From NCBI RefSeq assembly GCF_003076755.1, contig NZ_QDKM01000003.1, positions 62,001-126,000 of the forward strand: a stretch of 64,000 bases of DNA, written 5' to 3'. The translations under genes and the position numbers were made by a program. The stretch's first letter is position 1. Every line of letters begins with the position of its first letter. The notes beneath the pieces were generated by a model. That model was not told where the DNA came from, did not search any database, and saw only the letters and a program-made list of their open reading frames with translations. The DNA comes from Pararhodobacter oceanensis (lineage in GTDB: Bacteria > Pseudomonadota > Alphaproteobacteria > Rhodobacterales > Rhodobacteraceae). Positions 45,676 to 54,409 of the stretch are shown here, one piece after another.

Positions 45676-46251
45676 TTAGTTTGTCTCGACCATCGCCGCC
45701 TGTTGTTCCGGCAAATCGGTCGGATGGAAGGTATAGGACAGGGTGATCGTGTGCATGCTGGCCGCTTCGACGTCGTCCACCACCTCGGGGTCGACATAGA
45801 AGGTCACCGGCATCAACACCCGCTCGCCCGGCTGCAACACCTGGTAGGTGAAGCAAAAACAGTCGATCTTGATGAAATAACTGCCCGCCGAATAGGGCGC
45901 GACATTGTAGCTGGCGGTGCCGGCGATCACTTCATCGGTCGGATTATAGGCCTCGTAGAACGCGATACCGGTCTCGCCGATGCGCAACTCCATGGTCCGC
46001 TCGACGGGTTTGAACTCCCAGGCAAAGCCGCGCTCGATCGAGGCGTCGAAACGGACGCGCACGGTCTGCTCAAGGATCTCCTCCGAGCCCGCGCCAGCGG
46101 TCTGCGTGGTGCCGCCATAGCCGGTGACGCGGCAGAACAGATCGTAAAGCGGCACCGCCGCCCAGCCCATCCCGGCCATGAACAGCACCACCGCCACCGC
46201 GCCGACGGCGGTGCGGGTCGTGCCGCTCAGGTTGCGCCACCTGTTGATCAT
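45676..46251 (-). CDS. ctaG: Cytochrome c oxidase assembly protein CtaG/Cox11
   Basis: A 191-residue copper chaperone with one N-terminal membrane helix (about 13-32) and a periplasmic domain. The copper-binding motif CFCF sits in DCFCFTYQVL. It delivers Cu to the CuB site of subunit I. Its start overlaps the stop of the small upstream gene (ATGA). Confidence 0.96.
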   Translation of the reverse strand: MINRWRNLSGTTRTAVGAVAVVLFMAGMGWAAVPLYDLFCRVTGYGGTTQTAGAGSEEILEQTVRVRFDASIERGFAWEFKPVERTMELRIGETGIAFYEAYNPTDEVIAGTASYNVAPYSAGSYFIKIDCFCFTYQVLQPGERVLMPVTFYVDPEVVDDVEAASMHTITLSYTFHPTDLPEQQAAMVETN

Positions 46252-46457
46252 TGCTCTGGCTCCGCCACCGGCATTTGGTTCGCGGGATCAATCTCGCTGC
46301 GGTAGGTGTGATCGGCGCCCTGCATGAGCGAACCGTTCTGCACTTTGACCACCGTCAGCCCGAAGACCAGCGCGATAAAGGCGGCCAGCGTCAGGCCAAC
46401 GCCCAGATTGCGGCTCCAGCGACGGGTGTGCAACTCGTGATCCTGATGGATTGCCAT
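46248..46457 (-). CDS. Small membrane protein of the cta operon
   Basis: A 69-residue protein with one predicted helix (about 19-38, GVGLTLAAFIALVFGLTVVK), a basic N-terminus (HTRRWSR) and an acidic tail. It sits between ctaB and ctaG, one base after the ctaB stop and overlapping ctaG by ATGA. Small proteins occupy this slot in many alphaproteobacterial cta operons. A role in oxidase assembly is inferred from position only. Confidence 0.8.
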   Translation of the reverse strand: MAIHQDHELHTRRWSRNLGVGLTLAAFIALVFGLTVVKVQNGSLMQGADHTYRSEIDPANQMPVAEPEQ

Positions 46458-46458
46458 C

Positions 46459-47418
46459 TCAAAACCCCCAACCAATGGCGGCCGCCAAGGCCCCTGCGGG
46501 CGCGGTGGCCTCGATCAGGAAGGCCGCGAAATGGCCGAACAGATAGATCAGCGACAGCCGGAAAAAGCGCCGCTCGACGTGGTATTTATCGGCCTCGGCA
46601 GCAGGTTCCGCGCGGCGCCAGATGCGCCATGCGCCGATCAGGAACAACAGGTTCAGGACCAGTGCCACCGCCAGATAGATCGGCCCGCCAATCGAGGTGA
46701 AAGCAGCGGCCAGCGCAAAGGGCACCAAGGCCACGGTATAGACCAGAATATGCGTGCGGGTGGTGCGGCGCCCGTGGGTCACGGTCAGCATCGGCACCTG
46801 CGCATCGTGGTAATCGCCCTTCATGAACAGTGCCAGCGCCCAGAAATGCGGCGGCGTCCACATGAAGATCACCATGAACATCAGCGCCGCCTCGATGCTG
46901 ACGCTGCCCATGGCTGCGGCCCAGCCGACCATCGGCGGAAACGCCCCCGAGGCGCCACCGATGACGATATTCTGCGGCGTCGAACGCTTGAGCCACATCG
47001 AATAGACCACGGCGTAGAAAAAGATCGTGAAGGCCAGAAGCCCCGCCGCCAGCCAGTTCGTCGCCAGCCCCAGCATCACCACCGAGATCCCCGACAGCGC
47101 CACGCCAATCGCCAGCGCCTCACCCTCGGTGACTTTGCCCGCGGGGATCGGACGCTTTTGCGTGCGGCTCATCACCCGGTCGATATCGGCGTCCCACCAC
47201 ATATTGAGCGCGCCTGATCCGCCGGCGCCCAGCGCGATAAAGATCACCGCCGCCAGCGCTTCGATCGGATGCAGCGACACCGGCGCGACCAACAGGCCGA
47301 CCAATCCGGTGAACACCACCAGCGACATCACCCGCGGCTTGAGCAGCTGGACATAATCGCCGAATCCGGCCTCGCCGGTCGTCGTCTGCCCTGCAATGTC
47401 GGCTTGAATGTCGCTCAT
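46459..47418 (-). CDS. ctaB: Protoheme IX farnesyltransferase (heme O synthase)
   Basis: A 319-residue UbiA-family prenyltransferase with about nine helices that makes heme O from heme B. The first Asp-rich motif is NMWWDADIDRVMSRTQKRP, and the second region is KGDYHDAQVPML. LLKPRVMSLVVFTGLVGLL opens the membrane part. It lies 64 bases behind ctaC, with an inverted repeat in the gap. Confidence 0.97.
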   Translation of the reverse strand: MSDIQADIAGQTTTGEAGFGDYVQLLKPRVMSLVVFTGLVGLLVAPVSLHPIEALAAVIFIALGAGGSGALNMWWDADIDRVMSRTQKRPIPAGKVTEGEALAIGVALSGISVVMLGLATNWLAAGLLAFTIFFYAVVYSMWLKRSTPQNIVIGGASGAFPPMVGWAAAMGSVSIEAALMFMVIFMWTPPHFWALALFMKGDYHDAQVPMLTVTHGRRTTRTHILVYTVALVPFALAAAFTSIGGPIYLAVALVLNLLFLIGAWRIWRRAEPAAEADKYHVERRFFRLSLIYLFGHFAAFLIEATAPAGALAAAIGWGF

Positions 47419-47435
47419 TTTACCCTCTGGGACTC

Positions 47436-47477
47436 AATGACCGCGCCCCCATCTTGCCGGAGGCGCGGCCAGTCATT
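47436..47477 (-). other. Bulged inverted repeat between ctaC and ctaB
   Basis: On the minus strand, AATGAC-tgg-CCGCGCC pairs with GGCGCGG-TCATT around a 14-nt loop. No T-tract follows. It may protect the ctaC mRNA 3' end or partly terminate, so that subunit II is made in excess. Confidence 0.4.
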
Positions 47478-47482
47478 CTGTC

Positions 47483-48358
47483 TTAGTCGTTCGCCGCCAG
47501 CTCGATGGCAGCCTCGCCGGTATATGCCGCCATATTCTCGGCGCCCTGCTCTTCCAGCCATGCGATATAGTCCTCTTGCGGCACTGCGCGGACCACAATC
47601 GGCATGAACGAGTGGGCCTGCCCGCAAAGCTCCGAACACTGGCCGAAATAGATGCCCGGCTCGTCAACATTGAACCACAGCTGCGCCAGACGGCCCGGCA
47701 CCGCGTCCTGCTTGACGCCGAATGCGGGGATCGTCCACGAGTGGATCACATCCGCACCAGTCACCTGCATCACCACATTCTGGCCAACCGGAACCACAAC
47801 CTGCGAATCCGTCGCCAGAAGGTAATGGCGGTCTTCATAGCCGAACTCGGCCAATTCGTCGCGCTCGAGCATGTAGCTGGCGAATTCGACGTTATGGTCG
47901 ACATATTCATAGCCCCAATACCACTGGTAGCCGGTGACTTTGATCGTCACATCCGCCTCGGGCATGACCTGCGAGCGGAACAGCGCCGGCACGGTGAACG
48001 AGCCGATGGCGATCAGAATGAAGATCGGCAGAATGGTCCAGGCGATCTCGATCGGCGCGTTATGCGAGAAGCGCGCGGGCACCGGATTGGCGCGGCGGTT
48101 GTGGAAAATGATCACCCAGGCCAGCAGCACGCAGACCAGCAGCGTGATCGCGCCGATGATATAGAGCACGAAATTGTCGATCCACTGGGTCTCGGCCATG
48201 ATCGAGGTCGCCGGTGTCTGGAAATTCAGCCCGCCGTTATGGGGCTCGCCCAGAAACGGCAGATCCTGTGCCAGCGCCTGACCCGCCGCCACAATCGACA
48301 GCATCGCACCACCGAAACCGGCAGCAAAACGTGTGTGGTCCTTGAAAAGATGCATCAT
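47483..48358 (-). CDS. ctaC: Cytochrome c oxidase subunit II
   Basis: A 291-residue subunit with a signal peptide (about 1-30, ending AAGQALA), two helices, and a periplasmic cupredoxin domain. The CuA site is DVIHSW plus [23 protein letters not shown] is the conserved aromatic stretch for cytochrome c electron entry. GGGAAC precedes the tandem ATGs. It is the first gene of the cta cluster and is divergent from tldD. Confidence 0.97.
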   Translation of the reverse strand: MMHLFKDHTRFAAGFGGAMLSIVAAGQALAQDLPFLGEPHNGGLNFQTPATSIMAETQWIDNFVLYIIGAITLLVCVLLAWVIIFHNRRANPVPARFSHNAPIEIAWTILPIFILIAIGSFTVPALFRSQVMPEADVTIKVTGYQWYWGYEYVDHNVEFASYMLERDELAEFGYEDRHYLLATDSQVVVPVGQNVVMQVTGADVIHSWTIPAFGVKQDAVPGRLAQLWFNVDEPGIYFGQCSELCGQAHSFMPIVVRAVPQEDYIAWLEEQGAENMAAYTGEAAIELAAND

Positions 48359-48571
48359 GTGTTCCCGTTCTTACGCGGCGCTTCGCCCGTCATTCTTTCC
48401 GCCGAAATTACCGTCCAAGCGACCTGCATCAGGAGGCGCAAACACAAATCGGCGGTTTCCCTCTCTTCTAAAATCATATTAGCTTCGGCAGAACAAGCCA
48501 AACCCATGCTTCAGATCGCCACGTTTTGACCTAAGTCATAGACGCGTGCCCCTGAAGCGAAAGGATTTTTC

Positions 48572-50014
48572 ATGCCAGCAGCCGTAAAGTCGCAGGTCGC
48601 GACCGACATTTTTAATCCGTTTGAAACGATGATCGACCGGGATCAGGCGCTTGCCACACTGCGCGAGGCCGTCGCCGGTGCCGATGACGGCGAGCTGTTT
48701 CTCGAGCGGCGGCGCTCCGAATCACTGGTGCTGGATGACGGGCGTATCCGCTCGGCGGGCTATGACGCCGCCGAGGGTTTCGGGCTGCGCGCGGTGCGCG
48801 GTGATGTCGCGGGCTACGCCCATTCGACCCAGATCACCGAAGCCGCGCTGAAACGTGCCGCCGCCACCGCGCGGCTGGCGGTGGGCGCAGGCGGCGGCAC
48901 ATTGGCCGATGCGCCCGCTGGCACCAATCGCCAGCTTTACACCGATGCCGATCCGATCTCGGACGCCAGTTTCCCCGCCAAGATCGAGACCCTGCGCCAG
49001 ATCGACGACTATCTGCGCAGCCTTGATCCGCGGGTGGTGCAGGTCACCGCCTCTTTGGCCGCCTCGCTGCAAGAAGTCGCGATCCTGCGCCCCGAGGGCG
49101 GGGTGACCCATGACATCCGCCCGATGGCGCGGATCTCCATCGCGGTGATTGTCGAGCGTGAGGGCCGCCGCGAATCGGGCCATTACGGCGGCGGCGGGCG
49201 GATTGGCCTCTCGGGCCTGATGGAGCCCGACCATTGGCAACCGATCGCCAAGGAAGCGCTGCGCGTCGCCTGCGTCAATCTCGATGCCGCCCCCGCCCCC
49301 GCCGGATCGCTCGATGTGGTGCTTGGCCCCGGCTGGCCCGGTATCTTGCTGCATGAGGCGGTGGGCCACGGGCTCGAGGGCGATTTCAACCGCAAGAAGA
49401 CCTCGGCCTTTGCCGGTCTGATGGGCGAGCGCGTGGCCGCCCCCGGTGTCACCGTGCTTGATGACGGCACGATCCCCGACCGGCGCGGCTCGCTGACGGT
49501 GGACGATGAGGGCACCGCGTCGAACCGCAATGTGCTGATCGAGGACGGCATTCTGGTCGGTTATATGCAGGACCGCCAAAACGCGCGGCTGATGGGGGTC
49601 AAACCCACCGGCAACGGGCGCCGCGAAAGCTATGCCCATGCGCCGATGCCACGGATGACCAACACCTATATGCTTGGTGGCCATGGCGAGCCGGGCGATC
49701 TGGTGCGCAGCATGAAAGACGGCATCTGGGCGGTCGGTTTCGGCGGCGGGCAGGTGGATATCACCTCGGGTAAATTTGTCTTCTCCTGCACCGAGGCCTA
49801 CCGTGTGCGCGACGGCAAGATCGGCGAGCCGGTGAAGGGTGCGACGCTGATCGGTGACGGGCCCAGCGCGCTGAACAATGTGCGCGGCATCGGCAATGAC
49901 ATGGCGATGGACCCGGGTATCGGCAATTGCGGCAAGGCCGGACAATGGGTGCCGGTCGGGGTGGGCCAGCCCAGCCTGCTGATCGGCGGGCTGACGATTG
50001 GCGGCGTCTCCTAA
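48572..50014 (+). CDS. tldD: Metalloprotease TldD
   Basis: A 480-residue TldD/PmbA-family zinc protease that works with TldE/PmbA on small unfolded or modified peptides. The metal motif is HEAVGHGLEGD (HExxxH). MTNTYMLGG and FSCTEAYRV are family-typical. AAAGGA precedes the ATG. TldE is not in the window. Such proteases process some ribosomal peptides elsewhere, but nothing here links it to the buf genes. Confidence 0.96.
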   Translation: MPAAVKSQVATDIFNPFETMIDRDQALATLREAVAGADDGELFLERRRSESLVLDDGRIRSAGYDAAEGFGLRAVRGDVAGYAHSTQITEAALKRAAATARLAVGAGGGTLADAPAGTNRQLYTDADPISDASFPAKIETLRQIDDYLRSLDPRVVQVTASLAASLQEVAILRPEGGVTHDIRPMARISIAVIVEREGRRESGHYGGGGRIGLSGLMEPDHWQPIAKEALRVACVNLDAAPAPAGSLDVVLGPGWPGILLHEAVGHGLEGDFNRKKTSAFAGLMGERVAAPGVTVLDDGTIPDRRGSLTVDDEGTASNRNVLIEDGILVGYMQDRQNARLMGVKPTGNGRRESYAHAPMPRMTNTYMLGGHGEPGDLVRSMKDGIWAVGFGGGQVDITSGKFVFSCTEAYRVRDGKIGEPVKGATLIGDGPSALNNVRGIGNDMAMDPGIGNCGKAGQWVPVGVGQPSLLIGGLTIGGVS

Positions 50015-50040
50015 GGGTGATTCCCCTGCGGCGGGCGTAG

Positions 50041-50060
50041 GGTGCGTGATTCCACGCACC
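50041..50060 (+). terminator. Hairpin downstream of tldD
   Basis: A perfect 8-bp stem GGTGCGTG / CACGCACC with loop ATTC lies 26 bases after the tldD stop. No direct T-tract follows; a run of T comes 32 bases later. Confidence 0.5.
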
Positions 50061-50204
50061 TTACCGGCAGATTGGCCGCATTTTATCGGTTTTTTTCGCA
50101 CTCAACCCTCAATTGAACATCAATTACCTCAGGTTGAACATCTTTTGTTTACATTCTGTTAACCTATCTGCCTCAGGCTCAAATTTGAATGAGGCGAGGC
50201 GCAC

Positions 50205-51356
50205 ATGGACGGGAATAAACTTTCTTCTCCCAGACCCTTCACCCCACCCACCACGGAAGAAGACCGGCTGCTGTGGCTCCGTCTCATTCGCTCTCGCCGC
50301 GTTGGTCCGGCGACGTTTTTCCGGTTGTTCACCGAACATGGCTCTGCCGCCGCCGCGTTCGAGGCCCTGCCCGGCATCGCGCGCGCCTCGGGGCTCAGCG
50401 ATTACACCCCCTGCACCCATAAGGCCGCCGAACGCGAACTCTCCCTCGGCCGCTCCAAAGGCGCGCATCTGCTCTGTCTCGGTGATCCCGATTACCCCGC
50501 CGCACTGGCCGCGCTCAGTGATCCGCCGCCGGTGCTCTGGGTGATGGGCCAGTTGCGCCTGCTCGAGCAGCCTGCCGTGGCCTTGGTCGGCGCGCGCAAT
50601 GCCTCCAGCCTCGGGCTGCGCACCGCGCGCAAACTCGCCGAGGGGCTGGGGTTTCACGGTTTCACCACCGTGTCCGGCCTCGCCCGCGGGATTGACGCGG
50701 CCGCGCATGGCGCCTCGCTGAAATCCGGCACCGTGGCGGTGATGGCGGGCGGCGTCGATATGATCTATCCGCAGGAAAACGCCCCCCTCGCCGCCGCCAT
50801 CGCCGATCAGGGGCTGCGCATTTCCGAGCAACCGATAGGGCTGCAGGCACAGGCCCGCCATTTCCCCCGCCGCAACCGGCTGATCTCGGGGCTCGCCCGC
50901 GCGGTCATCGTGATCGAGGCCGCCGAGGGATCGGGCAGTCTGATCACCGCCCGCGATGCGCTCGATCAGGGCCGCGAGGTGCTGGCGGTGCCCGGCCATC
51001 CGCTCGACGCGCGCGCAGCGGGTTGCAACCAGTTGATCCGCGGCGGCGCGGTGCTGGTGCGCGATGTGGCGGATGTGATCGAAGCGCTGGAAAACAGTGT
51101 CGCCCCCCGCACCCAGCCATCCGCCGACCTGTCCGACACCCCGCAACACGCCCCCCAGCGGCCACCGGCGAAACCTCTCGACACGCTCTCCCTGCACCGG
51201 ATGATCCTCGACAGCCTCGGCCCCGCGCCGGTCGCCGAGGACCAACTGCTGCGCGACCTCGGCCAGCCCGGCGCCACCGTCGCCGCCGCGCTGTTGTTCC
51301 TCGAACTCGATGGCCGCGTCCTGCGCCAACCCGGCGGGCTTTTGTCGCGCGCCTGA
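50205..51356 (+). CDS. dprA: DNA processing protein DprA
   Basis: A 383-residue single-strand DNA-binding protein that loads RecA during uptake of transforming DNA. The Rossmann-like domain holds VALVGARNASSLGLR, SGLARGIDAAAH, GGVDMIYPQEN, PRRNRLISGLA and EGSGSLITARDA. A Pro-rich linker and a short winged-helix (DML1-like) domain follow. GAGGCG precedes the ATG. Competence genes are not adjacent. A 12-bp tandem duplication covers its stop codon. Confidence 0.96.
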   Translation: MDGNKLSSPRPFTPPTTEEDRLLWLRLIRSRRVGPATFFRLFTEHGSAAAAFEALPGIARASGLSDYTPCTHKAAERELSLGRSKGAHLLCLGDPDYPAALAALSDPPPVLWVMGQLRLLEQPAVALVGARNASSLGLRTARKLAEGLGFHGFTTVSGLARGIDAAAHGASLKSGTVAVMAGGVDMIYPQENAPLAAAIADQGLRISEQPIGLQAQARHFPRRNRLISGLARAVIVIEAAEGSGSLITARDALDQGREVLAVPGHPLDARAAGCNQLIRGGAVLVRDVADVIEALENSVAPRTQPSADLSDTPQHAPQRPPAKPLDTLSLHRMILDSLGPAPVAEDQLLRDLGQPGATVAAALLFLELDGRVLRQPGGLLSRA

Positions 51357-51372
51357 TCACGCGCCTGATCAC
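51349..51372 (+). repeat. 12-bp tandem duplication over the dprA stop
   Basis: GCGCCTGATCAC occurs twice in direct succession (51349-51360 and 51361-51372). The dprA TGA lies within the first unit. Confidence 0.8.
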
Positions 51373-51546
51373 CGGCCGAACTGCCGCTTTTGCCGCACCC
51401 CAAAAGCCGCTTTTGACCAATGCTGACGCCTTTCTGCACAGCCTCCAGATTGACAACACCCCCCCTTCGCCCCCATCTATGCCGCGCAACAATCCCCCAA
51501 AGTCGCGCGCTTTTGTGCCAAAGGGTGTGTAAATTCAGAGGTTTAA

Positions 51547-54360
51547 ATGGCAGTAGTAGTCGTCGAGTCCCCGGCTAAGGCCAAAACAATCAACAAATAT
51601 CTTGGCGACAACTACACGGTTCTGGCCTCTTTCGGGCATGTCCGTGACCTTCCGCCCAAGGATGGATCGGTCGATACCGAAAATGATTTCGAGATGAAAT
51701 GGGAGGTCGCGACAGATAGCAAAAAGCATCTGCGCGCGATCACCGATGCGCTCAAAGCCGACAACGACCTGATCCTCGCGACTGACCCCGACCGCGAGGG
51801 CGAGGCGATTTCATGGCATCTGACCGAGGCCCTGCTGAAGTCGAAAGCGATCAAAAAGGACACGCCGGTCAAACGCGTGGTGTTCAACGCAATCACCAAA
51901 ACCGCCGTTACCGAGGCGATGGCCAACCCGCGCGACGTCGATATGGAACTGGTGCGCGCCTATCTCGCCCGCCGCGCTCTGGACTATCTTGTGGGCTTCA
52001 ACCTCTCGCCGGTGCTCTGGCGCAAACTGCCCGGCGCAAAATCGGCGGGCCGTGTGCAATCCGTTGTGCTGCGGCTGATCGTCGAGCGCGAGATGGAGAT
52101 CGAGGCCTTCCGCGCGCAGGAATACTGGAGCGTCGCCGCCGGTCTCACCACCCCGCGCGGCGCACAGTTCAACGCGCGACTGACCACTATGGGCGGCAAG
52201 CGGCTTGAGAAATTCGACCTGCCCACCGCCGAATCCGCCGAACTCGCGGTGCAGGCGGTCTCGTCGCGCGATCTCTTCGTGCAATCGGTCGAGGCCAAAC
52301 CCGCCAGCCGCAACCCGACCGCGCCCTTCATGACCTCGACCCTGCAGCAAGAGGCCAGCCGCAAATTCGGCATGGGTGCGAAACAGGCAATGTCGGCGGC
52401 GCAGCGGCTCTATGAGGCCGGCCATATCACCTATATGCGGACCGACGGCATCGACATGGCGCCCGAAGCAGTGCAGGCCGCCCGCGCCGAGATCGAGACG
52501 CGTTTCGGCAAGGACTATGTGCCCGCCTCGCCGCGGATCTATAAGAACAAAGCCAAAAATGCACAGGAAGCCCACGAATGTATTCGCCCGACCGATATGT
52601 CGGCGGATACCGAAAAGCTGCGCCTGACCGATAGCGACCAGCGCCGTCTCTATGACCTGATCTGGAAGCGCACGATTGCCTGCCAGATGGAAGCCGCGCG
52701 GATGGAACGCACAGTGGCCGAGATCGGCAGCAAGGACGGCCAAGTTGGCCTGCGCGCCAATGGTCAGGTGATGCTGTTTGACGGCTTCCTCAAAGTCTAT
52801 GAAGAAGGCCGCGACGACGACAGCGAAGACGATGGCCGCCTGCCGCAGCTTGCGCAGGGCGACGCGCTGGCCAAAGCCAAGGACAGTCTCGCCGCCGATT
52901 TTGCCAAAGCCGCGCCCGAGGCTGCCGATAGCGTGGTGGAGAGCACCAGCGATGCGCTGCAACGCGCCGCCGGAGCGCTCTTGTCGCTGGATGGCGCGAT
53001 CTTGGGCCAGCAGCATTTCACCCAGCCGCCGCCGCGCTACACCGAGGCGACGATGGTCAAACGGATGGAAGAACTGGGCATTGGCCGCCCCTCGACCTAT
53101 GCCTCGATCGTCACCACGATTCAGGATCGCGGCTATGTGCGCAAAGACAAAAACCGCCTGATCCCCGAGGATAAGGGCCGTCTGGTCACGATCTTCTTGG
53201 TCAATTATTTCGGCCGCTATCTGCAATATGATTTCACCGCCGATATGGAAACGCAGCTTGACGATATTTCGGCGGGCGCGCGTGACTATAAGGACGTTCT
53301 GGCCCGTTTCTGGCGCGATTTCTCCGCGGCGATCGAGGAAACCTCGGAACTGCGGATTACCGAAGTCCTTGACAAGATTGACGAAGTTCTCTCGCCGCAC
53401 CTCTACCCGCCGCGTGAGGATGGCTCGGATCCCAAGGTCTGCCCGACCTGCGGGATCGGTCGTTTGAACCTGAAAACCGCGCGCTCTGGCGGGGCCTTTA
53501 TCGGCTGCAACAACTACCCCGAATGCCGCTACACGCGCCCCCTTTCGGGCGATGAAGGCGACGCCGAACTCTCCGGCGACGGCAAGCTACTGGGCTATGA
53601 CGCCGATGAGGGGATTTACCTGCGCAACGGTCGTTTCGGCCCCTATGTGCAGCGCGGCAAAGTCACCGAAGAGAACAAGAAACCGCCGCGCGCCAGCCTG
53701 CCCAAAACCTGGACCACCGACAGCATCGACCTTGAGCGCGCGCTGACCCTCCTGTCACTGCCGCGTCAGGTTGGCACGCACCCCGAGGACGGCGAGCCGA
53801 TTGAATCCGCAATCGGGCGCTTTGGCCCCTATGTGCGCCACAATAAGACCTATGCCAATCTGCCCGATGTCGAGGAAGTCTTCACCATCGGGATGAACCG
53901 CGCGGTTGAACTTCTGGCCGAGAAAGCCGCGCGCGGTGGTCGTGGCGCAGCGGCTAAACCGTTGAAAGAACTGGGCGATCACCCCGATGGCGGGGCGATC
54001 AATGTGATGCCCGGTCGCTACGGGCCCTACGTCAAATGGGAGAAGATCAACGCCACGATCCCCAAAGAGATCGAGCCCGAAGCGGTGACACTGGAACAGG
54101 CGCTGGAGTTGATCGCGGCGAAAGCGGCGACCAAGCGCAAGCCTGCCGCCAAGAAAGCCGCCGCCAAGAAACCGGCAGCGAAAAAACCGGCGGCCAAGAA
54201 GACCGCGGCAAAGACGACTGCCGAGAAGAAACCGGCCGCCAAGAAGGCTCCGGCCAAAAAGGCGACCGCGAAAACCTCGAGTTCGAAAGCGGCCACGGCA
54301 AAGAGAGCGGCGGCCAAGAAAGCCGAGGACACCGCCACTGACGAGGGCAGCGCCGAGTAA
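51547..54360 (+). CDS. topA: DNA topoisomerase I
   Basis: A 937-residue type IA topoisomerase that relaxes negative supercoils. The TOPRIM domain opens VVVESPAKAKTINKYLG, with DPDREGEAISWH. The catalytic Tyr296 lies in HITYMRTDGID. A zinc finger uses Cys632, 635, 654 and 660. Repeated C-terminal topo-C units (GRFGPYVQRG, GRFGPYVRHN, GRYGPYVKWE) follow. The last ~80 residues are a Lys/Ala-rich tail of AAKK-type repeats, histone H1-like. It follows dprA on the same strand after 190 bases. Confidence 0.97.
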   Translation: MAVVVVESPAKAKTINKYLGDNYTVLASFGHVRDLPPKDGSVDTENDFEMKWEVATDSKKHLRAITDALKADNDLILATDPDREGEAISWHLTEALLKSKAIKKDTPVKRVVFNAITKTAVTEAMANPRDVDMELVRAYLARRALDYLVGFNLSPVLWRKLPGAKSAGRVQSVVLRLIVEREMEIEAFRAQEYWSVAAGLTTPRGAQFNARLTTMGGKRLEKFDLPTAESAELAVQAVSSRDLFVQSVEAKPASRNPTAPFMTSTLQQEASRKFGMGAKQAMSAAQRLYEAGHITYMRTDGIDMAPEAVQAARAEIETRFGKDYVPASPRIYKNKAKNAQEAHECIRPTDMSADTEKLRLTDSDQRRLYDLIWKRTIACQMEAARMERTVAEIGSKDGQVGLRANGQVMLFDGFLKVYEEGRDDDSEDDGRLPQLAQGDALAKAKDSLAADFAKAAPEAADSVVESTSDALQRAAGALLSLDGAILGQQHFTQPPPRYTEATMVKRMEELGIGRPSTYASIVTTIQDRGYVRKDKNRLIPEDKGRLVTIFLVNYFGRYLQYDFTADMETQLDDISAGARDYKDVLARFWRDFSAAIEETSELRITEVLDKIDEVLSPHLYPPREDGSDPKVCPTCGIGRLNLKTARSGGAFIGCNNYPECRYTRPLSGDEGDAELSGDGKLLGYDADEGIYLRNGRFGPYVQRGKVTEENKKPPRASLPKTWTTDSIDLERALTLLSLPRQVGTHPEDGEPIESAIGRFGPYVRHNKTYANLPDVEEVFTIGMNRAVELLAEKAARGGRGAAAKPLKELGDHPDGGAINVMPGRYGPYVKWEKINATIPKEIEPEAVTLEQALELIAAKAATKRKPAAKKAAAKKPAAKKPAAKKTAAKTTAEKKPAAKKAPAKKATAKTSSSKAATAKRAAAKKAEDTATDEGSAE

Positions 54361-54384
54361 CCTCTGGGCGCTTAAATTCAGGAC

Positions 54385-54409
54385 GCGCGGGCCGCTAGAA
54401 CGCCCGCGC
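54385..54409. terminator. Hairpin between convergent topA and the PLD-like gene
   Basis: A perfect 8-bp stem GCGCGGGC / GCCCGCGC has a 9-nt loop that contains the TAG stop of the facing gene. It lacks a T-tract. Probably serves both directions. Confidence 0.5.

Noticed and set aside
48572-50014. TldD as a maturation protease for the BufA peptide.
   Set aside because: TldD/TldE process some modified peptides elsewhere, but here tldD is 21 kb away, without TldE, in a housekeeping context.
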